In this document: positions 33,601 through 40,643 of the stretch, in pieces
Layout: each line of letters opens with the position of its first letter
How positions within the stretch are numbered: position 1 is the first letter of the stretch
Source: DATMNI01 sp035570275
GTDB taxonomy: Bacteria; Acidobacteriota; Terriglobia; Bryobacterales; Bryobacteraceae
Direction of reading: 5' to 3'
DNA: 43,745 bases
Assembly (NCBI GenBank): GCA_035570275.1
Contig: DATMNI010000308.1
Span: 1-43,745 of the forward strand
Position numbers and translations under genes: made by a program
Notes under the pieces: model-generated
Databases searched by the model: none
The model's input: only the letters and a program-made list of their open reading frames with translations
Told to the model about the DNA's origin: nothing

Positions 33601-35148
33601 CCCGCCCGGCGACTCGGACTTTCCCAGAAACAGGTGGCCGGCAGGTTTGAGCGCGTAGTGAAACGTCGCGAGGAGTCTCTTCTGCAAGACTGGACCCATG
33701 TAGATCAGCACGTTCCGGCAACTGATAAGGTCCAGCCTGGAGAACGGAGGGTCCTTGCTCAGGTCGTGCCGGGCAAAGACGCACGTCTCCCTTATCGGCT
33801 TGGCGATCTGGTAGCCGCCTTCGACTCTGACGAAGAAGCGTGCCAGCCGCGCCGCCGATACTTCGGCCAAGACTGATTCGGGGTAGACTCCGGCACGGGC
33901 GCGCTCGACGGACCGGTCGCTGATGTCGGTGCCGAAAACCTGTACTCCGGGCCGATCCGTATTCTCGGCCAACTCCTCCTGCAGGATCATGGCAATTGAG
34001 TAAGCCTCCTCGCCGCTGGAGCATCCCGGCACCCATACGCGGATTGCCTGTCCTGGCGATCGATTGGACAGCATCGTGGTAATGGCGGTGTGCCGCAGAG
34101 CCTGCAGCGCCTCCGGATCGCGAAAGAAGCTGGTGACGTGAATGAAGATGTCTTCGTAGAGGGCATCCAGTTCGGCGCGATCCTGTTGCAGCAGGCGAAC
34201 GTAGTTGTCCACGCTGTCCACCTTCTTCAAGACCAGCCGCCGGGCGACGCGGCGCTGAATGGTAGCCGGCTTATACAACTCGAAATCCACTCCGGTGGCC
34301 GCCCGCAGCGCGGCACAGATCCGGCGGATGCCTTCATCGCCGCCGCTATCGCCATCGGCATCGTTATCGCCGGATGCGGGCGGCGGCTCGCCGGGTTCAC
34401 GCAAGAGCCGAGGATAAGGATGGCGGCTCAGGCGGGTCAGTTCGGCGGCGATCTTTTCCGGCGGCATGACGAAATCGACACATCCGGCCGCCACGGCGCT
34501 GGCGGGCATACTCGAATACCTGGCCGACTTTTCGTCCTGCGCGAAGGTGATGCCCCCTTCGGCTTTGATGGCCTCCAGTCCCTGGGTTCCGTCGGAAGCC
34601 AGGCCGGAAAGGACGATCCCGATGGCCCGGCTCTTCAAGTCCGCCGCCAGCGCGCAAAAGAAGTCGTCGATGGGGAGATTCCTGACGCCGCCCGGTTCCC
34701 GGGATGTAAGCGTCAGGACGCCTTTGGAGATGATCATGCGCCGGTTGGCCGGGATGACGTACACATGGTTGGGTTGTGTCGCCATTCCGTCGGTGACTTC
34801 GTGAACGGGCATGGTGGTGGTCTTCGAGAGCAATTTCGGCAGGATGCTCTCGTGGTTGGGGTCCAGGTGTTGCACCAGCACCAGAGCGATTCCGGTGTCG
34901 GCCGGCAGCGCCCTGAGCAGCGTAGTAAAGGCTTCGAGGCCGCCGGCGGAGGCCCCCACTCCCGCCACCGGGAAAGGCGCGTCATGCGGAGGCTGCAACC
35001 CAGCCGTCGGGGCTTTCCCCACGACACTCGGAACCGGACGCCGCTTGCCGCCGTCGGCCGGAAGCGGGCCTGAGGCTGCGGGCTTTCCTTGGCGTTCGGG
35101 TGGCGCTGGACCCTTCGGGCTTTTGCGAGTTCCGGATATCTTCGCCAT
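30625..35148 (-). CDS. Giant CheB-CheR-PAS-histidine kinase fusion
   Basis: A 1507-residue soluble sensor. Residues 1-55 are a basic, Pro-rich leader. A CheB methylesterase domain (about 58-245) has its triad: Ser67 in GASAGG, His94 in LVQHLDPNH and Asp186 in SGLASDG. A CheR methyltransferase region (about 270-535) has the SAM loop VWVPGCSSGEEAYS. A PAS-like segment follows, then a long Glu-rich coiled coil (about 705-800), then three or four PAS domains to about 1285. The kinase core is HisKA_3 (RRRISRELHDDLTQRL, His1312) plus HATPase_c (N-box QESLQNIAKHAG, G-box KDAGIGF). The ATG at 35148 follows GGGAGGAGC. There are no transmembrane segments and no chemotaxis genes nearby, so it likely controls transcription through the adjoining NarL-type regulator. 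Confidence 0.95.
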   Translation of the reverse strand: MAKISGTRKSPKGPAPPERQGKPAASGPLPADGGKRRPVPSVVGKAPTAGLQPPHDAPFPVAGVGASAGGLEAFTTLLRALPADTGIALVLVQHLDPNHESILPKLLSKTTTMPVHEVTDGMATQPNHVYVIPANRRMIISKGVLTLTSREPGGVRNLPIDDFFCALAADLKSRAIGIVLSGLASDGTQGLEAIKAEGGITFAQDEKSARYSSMPASAVAAGCVDFVMPPEKIAAELTRLSRHPYPRLLREPGEPPPASGDNDADGDSGGDEGIRRICAALRAATGVDFELYKPATIQRRVARRLVLKKVDSVDNYVRLLQQDRAELDALYEDIFIHVTSFFRDPEALQALRHTAITTMLSNRSPGQAIRVWVPGCSSGEEAYSIAMILQEELAENTDRPGVQVFGTDISDRSVERARAGVYPESVLAEVSAARLARFFVRVEGGYQIAKPIRETCVFARHDLSKDPPFSRLDLISCRNVLIYMGPVLQKRLLATFHYALKPAGHLFLGKSESPGGHTNLFSVEDRKNKIYARKPVATLPQPAASAVSATPYAQAAQTHLAGPAPRRAFDLRREAEQILLEQYAPAALVVDPDLYIVHFHGDTGPYLAPAAGEASFHLLRMVRPELVVDLRTAIHQAKKEGAAVRRQGVPFKYNGAPRTVDLAVTPVAGDPRMEGRHPRESDLLVVFQAGQAPAPAVLPPGAGPELKGRAAGEIARLERELAATREQIRALVEDYEAAREEMAAVNEETLSSSEELQSANEELETAQEEVQSSNEELTTLNDELQSRNGELSQLTNDLGNLLFGVDIPIVILDADQRIRRYTPPAEQVFSLIPTDVGRPFTDIASRLDVANWHELFAEVMGQQHVVERETRDRQGHWYNLRMRPFTAGDRKAEGILMALLDIDSVKRSLDEAREARDFAEAIVETVREPLVVLNADFQVLKATPSFYETFLVTHAETEGRSLFELGNGQWNIPRLHLLMEEMLLRGSRFENFEVAHEFPALGYRNVALNARQVHGESKGTKTILLAIEDITERVRAEERLRIRELIVPDAASHAVLSVDSDGKIVMANRRAETMFGYSLEELLELPLDALAPERFRQDHAAHRARYFAAPKLLPIGRGLELTARRKDGTEFPVTVGLSHTHTKAGMLAVAFITDVTVQRQAEEALRESEERFSLFMLHLPAAAFMKDLEGRYVYVNPGFGKLTSLPPGRCIGASDPDFWPASAELMRAQDRRVIQTGRAITTEDLRMAGGKPRHFQTVGFPIPNQHGQAALLAGITVEITDRKVAEQERQALLARLATAQEEERRRISRELHDDLTQRLASLAMDLGSLVAERPASAALLRKSLRSLQRRVVQAAEVTRHIAHELHPSELDDLGLVAALRSFSEDFARREGIEVGFASHNVPKELKREIGSCLYKVTQESLQNIAKHAGAKLISVTLDGTADRIRLRVKDAGIGFRAESPATKVGLGILSMKERVELLHGTFGIMSQPGRGTEVTVEVPVEVPQEAH

Positions 35149-35530
35149 GCTCCTCCCTTCGACGCGGCCCTCCCGATCCGCATCTTGAAAAACGGTAGCA
35201 CGGATTCCCCCGCACAGCGAAGTCCGGTTGGGGATGCCGCTACCTGGGAGGACAATGTCCCGGCTCGCCTTTCCCGGCCGTCCACCGATGTTGAGAACCG
35301 AAGCCGCGTTGGGGCGGACCCGCGCAAGTCCGCGGCCTCTGACTTCGCTCTCACGGTTGTCATCGCGACCAGCGGCCGCTCGCGAGCCCACGCAGTGCGG
35401 AGAGAACCGCAGCCTACCCGGCAGCCTACGGGCAAGGCTGGCGGGAATCTACTGGCACGAGTAAACTCTTGCGAGGTTCGTCAGACTCCGTCGGCTGGAC
35501 GCCATGAGACCTTATACTTGAACCTGAGGA
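35149..35530. other. Divergent promoter region between kinase and sulfatase
   Basis: No gene supported. A TATACT (35513-35518) lies 23 bp before the sulfatase GTG start and could be a -10 for a very short leader; no matching -35 is evident. No palindrome like that at 29513 is present. Confidence 0.4.
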
Positions 35531-35585
35531 AGACTCCAGGGTGATTAAAGACTCCAGGGCGATCGAAGACTCCAAGGTGATCAAA
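35531..35585. repeat. Three tandem 18-bp repeats at the sulfatase start
   Basis: GACTCCAGGGTGATTAAA, GACTCCAGGGCGATCGAA and GACTCCAAGGTGATCAAA follow one another. The first contains the GTG start codon and the third contains a second in-frame GTG (35577). The amplification therefore duplicates the translation start region and adds residues KDSRAIEDSKVI to the N terminus. Confidence 0.92.
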
Positions 35586-38147
35586 GTAAGGTATGGGAAA
35601 ATTGGTGACGCCGTTTTATGGGGCACGGTTCTGGGTGCGGCGGCGTGGTCGGCATATGCAGCCACGGAAGTGGTATTCGCCTCGCTCCTGTTCGGCTTCA
35701 CCCGGCCGTTCGCGGTGTTCCGGCCGTGGCACTGGCAACTGACCGGGCTCCTGCTGATCGCGTACCTGATGGTGGGGGCAGTTGCGGGAGCGGTGAGCGG
35801 GGTGACCGTTTTCCTGCTGCGGAAAACCGGCTGGGGCGCCGGTTGGCTACGGGAGGACTCGCCCGCGGTTTTGGAAGCGGCCGCCGCGCTGACGTTGTTG
35901 GGCGCCTGCCTCTGGAACGTCGCCGCCAACGCCCTCAGCTTCACCGGCGGAATCCCGGTGTTGATTGCGGGGTTATGTTACGCCGTTCTCCTGCTGGTGG
36001 AATTGCGCTCGGGTAAATGGACGGGCCGCCTGGGGATGCTGACGAATCCGTGGGTGATCTCGGCGGTCCTGCTCGGCGTGGAACAGACGGCCGACCTGCT
36101 GGACATGGCTTCGGCCCAACAACTCGGCGCCAATCTGGCGCTGGCGACGCATCTGTTGGAGGGGGCGCTGATCGTTTTGGTGACCGGGGCGGTGTGGCTT
36201 GGGCGTAAACTGCGCCCCAACCTGGGACCCGCGCGCTGGGCGGTGGCTACCCTGGCTCTGGCGGTGCTCCTGATCGGTTCCACGGAAGCACTGGGGATCG
36301 CGCACGCTTCGCCAGGCACCGTGGCCGCGCAGTCCGCGGCACCCGCCACAACGCCTTCCACGACACCCGCCGCAAACCAGGCGCCGGCGGCCGGCGGCAA
36401 ACCCAACGTGTTGGTGATCGTGATGGACACGGTGCGGGCCGACCATCTCTCGCTCTACGGGTACGAACGCGATACGTCGCCCAACCTCAAGGCGCTGGCG
36501 AAGGATGCCGTGGCGTATACGCACGCGCAATCGGCCGCGGACATGACGCTGACCAGCCATGCGTCGCTGTTTAGCGGAATGTATCCGAGCTGGCACGGGG
36601 CCTACTGCAAGGAGCCCGAAGCGGCGTACGGGCGCCCGTTATCGAACAATGTGCCGACGCTGGCGGAGATCCTGAAGGGCCAGGGGTACACCACCCTGGG
36701 TGTGGCCGCCAACCTGTATCTGCGCTCGGCCTTCGGCCTGGATCGCGGTTTCCAGAAGTTTAGCATCGAGCGGCCGGTGCCGATGTTGAGTGACGAGAAC
36801 AAATGCCAATTGCGGCGCCCCATGCGGCGCCTGCTGAGCCTGGTGACCGACACGGCGCAGTTCGACCGTCTCAACAGCAGGGCCGAAGACATCGACGACG
36901 AGTTCTTCACCATGCTGGATGGCCGGGGCGCGAAGGATGGCGGCGCGAAGGATGGCGGCGGCGCGAAGGATGGCCGAGGCGCGAAGGATGGCGGCGGCGC
37001 GCCGGATAGCCCGCGGGCGCCCTTCTTCGGGTTCGTCAATTACATGGACGCGCACTTCCCGTACCTTCCGCCGGCGCCCTGGGACCGCAAGTTTCCGGGG
37101 AAAGTCTCCACGCTCACGAAGGACTACCTGGAATCCGAGCAGAACGCGATCAGCAATGGCGGCGACACACCGGCCGATTACCGGCAGTATTGCATTTCGC
37201 AGTATGACGGCGGCATCGCGTACGTGGATGCGCAGATCGGCCGGATCGTGGCGGGGCTCAAGCAGCGCGGTCTGTACGACAACACTATGATCGTGGTCAC
37301 CTCCGATCATGGGGAGGCGTTTGGCGAGCGGCACCACGTGGAGCACGGCAACTCGCCCTACCAGAACCTGCTGCACGTGGCGCTGCTGGTGAAGTATCCG
37401 AAGTCGGCGCGCCAGGGTCAGGCGGAGGCGCCGGTGAGCCTGATCGATGTGGCTCCCACGGTTCTCCAGGTGGCGGGCGTTCCGGTTCCGCGGGCGATGC
37501 AGGGCCGCAGCCTGCTGGATGAGGCGGCGCCCCGGCCCACCGGGCTGTTTGCCGAAACCTTCCAGTGCCAGGTGATGCAGTCCGTGGAGTGTAAAGGGTG
37601 CTCGGCGAGGGCGATGGTGGCGTGGCCGTTCAAGTACGTCGTTTTCAATACGGGCAAGAAACAACTGTTCAAGCTGGATGCGGATCCGGATGAGACCAGG
37701 GACGTCTCCGCCGCGGCAACCGGGGAGATGGCGGCACTGGGCCAAACCATGGCGGCATGGGGAAAGACTATCCCGGTGCAGTCGGTGGAGCAGATGAAGC
37801 TGAGTCCGGATGAGGAGCGGCGGTTGAAGAGCCTGGGATACGTGGGCGGGGGGCCGGCACCACCATCGGCCGGCACGCCGGTGGTAGCCGTCAGCAACCC
37901 GGCGACGGCGCGGCAGGGACAGACCGTGACCGTCAACCTGACTGGCGCCCACACCAACTTCTCGCCAGGGGCTACGCGAGTGGACGCGGGGCCGGGAGTC
38001 ACGGCCGGTGCCGCAACCGTGACAAGTTCGACTAGCCTGCGCGTACAGTTGACAGTCGCCTCAGACGCACCTCCGGGTGCGCGAACCCTGGTGGTGGTGA
38101 CGGGCAGTGAACGAGCTTTGCTGGCCAACGGCTTCACGATTCAATAA
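35541..38147 (+). CDS. Polytopic sulfatase-superfamily enzyme with TIG-like C-terminal domain
   Basis: An 868-residue membrane protein. Six or seven transmembrane helices (about 23-252) precede a Pro/Ala/Thr linker (256-287). The alkaline phosphatase/sulfatase domain (288-780) has metal-site motifs VIVMDTVRADHLSLYGY (Asp296) and TSDHGEAFGERHHVEHG. The nucleophile block reads DMTLTSHASLFSG: Thr336 sits where sulfatases have the formylglycine-forming Cys/Ser, so a threonine nucleophile, as in LTA synthase or phosphoethanolamine transferases, is likely. RLKSLGYVGGG closes this domain, followed by a beta-rich TIG/Ig-like tail (790-868). A low-complexity insert (about 461-492) comes from DNA repeats. 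GTG 35541 is the better start (GAGGAA nine bases upstream); GTG 35577 is possible. Confidence 0.88.
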   Translation: MIKDSRAIEDSKVIKVRYGKIGDAVLWGTVLGAAAWSAYAATEVVFASLLFGFTRPFAVFRPWHWQLTGLLLIAYLMVGAVAGAVSGVTVFLLRKTGWGAGWLREDSPAVLEAAAALTLLGACLWNVAANALSFTGGIPVLIAGLCYAVLLLVELRSGKWTGRLGMLTNPWVISAVLLGVEQTADLLDMASAQQLGANLALATHLLEGALIVLVTGAVWLGRKLRPNLGPARWAVATLALAVLLIGSTEALGIAHASPGTVAAQSAAPATTPSTTPAANQAPAAGGKPNVLVIVMDTVRADHLSLYGYERDTSPNLKALAKDAVAYTHAQSAADMTLTSHASLFSGMYPSWHGAYCKEPEAAYGRPLSNNVPTLAEILKGQGYTTLGVAANLYLRSAFGLDRGFQKFSIERPVPMLSDENKCQLRRPMRRLLSLVTDTAQFDRLNSRAEDIDDEFFTMLDGRGAKDGGAKDGGGAKDGRGAKDGGGAPDSPRAPFFGFVNYMDAHFPYLPPAPWDRKFPGKVSTLTKDYLESEQNAISNGGDTPADYRQYCISQYDGGIAYVDAQIGRIVAGLKQRGLYDNTMIVVTSDHGEAFGERHHVEHGNSPYQNLLHVALLVKYPKSARQGQAEAPVSLIDVAPTVLQVAGVPVPRAMQGRSLLDEAAPRPTGLFAETFQCQVMQSVECKGCSARAMVAWPFKYVVFNTGKKQLFKLDADPDETRDVSAAATGEMAALGQTMAAWGKTIPVQSVEQMKLSPDEERRLKSLGYVGGGPAPPSAGTPVVAVSNPATARQGQTVTVNLTGAHTNFSPGATRVDAGPGVTAGAATVTSSTSLRVQLTVASDAPPGARTLVVVTGSERALLANGFTIQ
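36918..37004 (+). repeat. In-frame GCGAAGGATGGCGGC repeat inside the sulfatase gene
   Basis: Four units of 12-18 bp around GCGCGAAGGATGGC encode the run GAKDGG/GAKDGR inside the catalytic domain, between a Thr/Asp-rich helix and the FFGFVNYMDAHFPY strand. All length differences are multiples of three, so the frame is kept. It probably forms a flexible surface loop. Confidence 0.93.
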
Positions 38148-38174
38148 CCGGGGATCGGCCAGCCACAACGGGAG

Positions 38175-39326
38175 TCAGCGGCGCAGCAATTCCAACCCCT
38201 CCGGGGGAAGGTAGCGCTGCGCCACATCGAACGCCTCGTCTCCGTAGGTAGCCTTCCAGGTGGTCAGATTGAACCGCCGGATCTGCGGCGTGCCGGTAGA
38301 AATGTCCATAAACCCGATCACTGCGGCGGAGAGGGGCGAATAGTCCTTGCTACCCGGAGCCGGGCGGCGGCGCATCTTCAGACTGCCCTCAATCCGTACG
38401 CGCAGCGTTCCTTCAGTCATCGAAATGGCCCTCATGTGAAGCCCACACTCGTCGATCAAATTGCGGTCCTTGTCGGTGGTGTCTTCGGTTTGCGGATAGA
38501 AGTTGGTCAGCAGCTTCCTTGCGCCTGTCTCAGGGACGTCCCAACTGTCCCCGACCTTGGCGGCGGAGTGCGGCAGCAGCAAAGTCCATTCCGCGGGGCG
38601 AAGCACCGTCCAGTTTTCGCCGGGAAACTCGCGCCAGGGGCCCTGCCTGGAGCCGCGCGCTACCGTGTGAAAGACCATCGCGTCCGTCTCAACCGTGGGC
38701 GGAGCCGACTGTGTGTGCGGCGGTACCGCTGGGCCTCCGGGCGTGACGGCCAGTTTAGTCGCCACGCGATGGAGGAAGCTATAGAGAACATCGGGCTGAG
38801 TGGCTTTGGCGACCTCAAGACCTTCCACCGGCTGGCCATCGCCAGTCACAACGTAAATGTGCACATCGCTGGCTCCTAGCCGCCTGTTGATGAAATCGAC
38901 GTAGATTCGCTGTCGTTCCGTCTTTTCGGCAATCGGAGCTTTGCCGGCCCCCGTGTAGTCCTCGTTGGACGCGTAGACCGGAACGAAGCTGCTGTTCAAA
39001 AGGCTGATTACTTTAGCATCCGAGAGCGGACCCGCCCTCAAGGCAAATGCCCCCCCTCAACAGCGGCCGGTTTCGATCCGTCCATCGTGGGTAAAGATGA
39101 ATACCGGGCGGTTGAGCTTTCGTGCGAACCCCTCCGCTTCCAGAATGCCGTGGGCCCAACCGATATCGTCAATGCGCCGCTCGGCACGTCCGGGCTGCAG
39201 GGCGCGTACACGCTGCTGTACCCAATCCAACAGGTGTTGGTCATCCGGCATTCCGGCTGAAAGCAGCGTGACGGCAGCGAAAACCGCGAACCCTGTTTTG
39301 AAGAAGCCCCTCGCCCTCATCCGCAT
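38175..39326 (-). pseudogene. Secreted thioredoxin-like protein split by a frameshift
   Basis: Two abutting frames form one gene. The upstream part starts at ATG 39326 (AGGAGG 11 bases upstream) with a signal peptide (FFKTGFAVFAAVTLLSAG) and continues to RPVFIFTHDGRIETGRC, then a TGA at 39057. The downstream part, in another frame, starts around GAFALRAGPLSDAKVI, a thioredoxin-like helix, and runs 288 residues to 38175. One base added after the cysteine codon joins them as GRC-LR-GAFALRAGPL. The downstream half has SFVPVYASNEDYTG, a His/Pro-rich hinge and a C-terminal beta-rich domain. The break lies directly at the probable redox or metal cysteine. A TTG at 39041 could still start a truncated product. 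Confidence 0.75.
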
Positions 39327-39714
39327 CGTAGGTTGCGCCTCCTGTGTGCCATGCTGGCCCTCTTTCATTGTATACCTCGGTAACGCGTTCCAAACTTAGA
39401 GCAAGTAACGTTTCCAACGGGCTTCTCATGGTCAGTACGTTGGAATACTCCGCCGCTCGTCAACGGTAATTCCGTTAGGGAACGTGTGCCGGTGTATACC
39501 GCGGGAACGTGGGAGTCGCGACGGAATTCCGGTTTGTAGCCTTGCGACCCGTCCGCCGGTTTGAGGAGCTGTGCAGTGCAGGGCGGGAGACCATGACCTC
39601 TTAGCGGCCCAAGTCACAGCCTTGTTCAAGGCGGCAAAGCCGACTTCACGATTCAGTAGAACAGACTGGAATGCCGGTGCGACAGAAACACAGGCCGGAA
39701 TGCCTGTGCCGCGA
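39327..39714. other. Intergenic stretch with dispersed repeat fragments
   Basis: No gene supported. The stretch includes CCGTTAGGGAACG (about 39472), a fragment of the EPRPLGSG-type repeat. An imperfect pair of ACAGRCTGGAATGCCGGTGC/ACAGGCCGGAATGCCTGTGCC words lies at about 39660-39711. Such words translate as TGIPAC and are common intergenic debris. Confidence 0.6.
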
Positions 39715-39962
39715 TCAGTTGGCCCGCACTTCGGAACCATTCCGATCGAGCCAGCGAAGCGCACTGGCGGCGTCCGGAACTTCCCCTTTAAGGACGGCGC
39801 GAACCACGTCTTTGGCCAGGATGGCATTAGAAGTCCGGCTGTAAACGATTCCTCCCTTTTGATACGGCAGCTTGAGCAGGAAGGGATGCGGGGATCCGAC
39901 TTGCCATCCAGAACCTCGGCTTCGCGGTACCCATGGTCGGACGAAACAGCACTGTCGTCCTA
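39715..39962 (-). pseudogene. C-terminal remnant of a sulfatase-like gene with frameshifts
   Basis: Reading three frames in turn recovers TTVLF, then SSDHGYREAEVLDGKSDPRIP, then FLLKLPYQKGGIVYSR and a helical tail DVVRAVLKGEVPDAASALRWL before a stop at 39715. SDHG followed by a P-F/LLLKLP strand is the conserved end of the sulfatase fold. Each junction (TTT-CG and CC-TTC) is repaired by adding one base. The upstream half of the gene, including the nucleophile region, is not recognisable. The fragment lies downstream of a small membrane protein gene on the same strand, possibly its former operon partner. Confidence 0.7.
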
Positions 39963-40185
39963 ACCACGTACCCGCGGCATCATCGACCGGCGGATTTCAA
40001 CGAGCGTCCGGTCGGGCAGCAGAACGGCCGTCGTCGCGGCCAGCAGTAGCGGCCGGACCCGGATGGGGCATAAGCTGGTCCGGTACAACCGCTGCGGCGG
40101 TGAAGGTGGGTCCGGAAAAAGGAGCGGCGGCGGAAGCGCCCGGGATCGGAGCAGGTAACCCGGAAACCAATTTTGGCCTGGCTCG

Positions 40186-40542
40186 CTACGGGTGTTCGAT
40201 GCCTCGGCTCAGCCTGTCACGCTTCTGAACGGCGGCGCGGCGCCAACGATCGAGAACATAGTCCGCAAGCGCGTAGGGCGCCAGCCCGGCGAGAAAACCG
40301 ATGCCCGACAAAACAGCCGCGAACGGGCCAGGCAGACCACCGGGACCGGCGAGCGCCACCAGCGCCATAGTTAACACCAGCCAGACCAGGTACATCGGCA
40401 CGATCAGGACGCGCATGGGGCCGGCGAGTGCGCCGGCAAGCCTGGTTTCACCCGCTCCGTCGAGCGCCGCCACCAGAAAAAACAGGCCGAGCGTGAGCGG
40501 ACCGATCAGCAGGAAGAGGCGCCGGCGGAGGAGGTATCGCAT
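40186..40542 (-). CDS. Small integral membrane protein
   Basis: A 118-residue protein with three hydrophobic helices (about 9-27, 38-62 and 68-92) and basic ends (MRYLLRRRL, DRWRRAAVQKRDR). No family assigned. The ATG at 40542 is preferred because the open frame further upstream runs through repeat-like DNA (VANLRRIANPPAG). The sulfatase remnant follows about 220 bp downstream on the same strand, which suggests a former two-gene unit. The polytopic sulfatase at 35541 carries its membrane part in the same chain, so a membrane partner would be reasonable. Confidence 0.7.
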   Translation of the reverse strand: MRYLLRRRLFLLIGPLTLGLFFLVAALDGAGETRLAGALAGPMRVLIVPMYLVWLVLTMALVALAGPGGLPGPFAAVLSGIGFLAGLAPYALADYVLDRWRRAAVQKRDRLSRGIEHP

Positions 40543-40643
40543 GGTGCTCCCGGGGGCATTAAACCACACTGCGCGGGGCTCGTCCAGAGCGCCGGCAGGC
40601 GGATTAGCAATCCGCCGCAGGTTAGCAACCTGTCCCACAAAAG

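Noticed and set aside
30952..33876. A 974-codon open frame on the + strand opposite the giant kinase
   Set aside because: It mirrors the kinase codons in GC-rich DNA, has Arg/Gln/His-rich composition and no domain; the minus-strand product is complete and motif-rich.
39432..39827. A 131-codon minus-strand frame (PSWPKTWF...TGIPAC...)
   Set aside because: It crosses the sulfatase remnant out of frame and intergenic repeat words; composition is that of debris.
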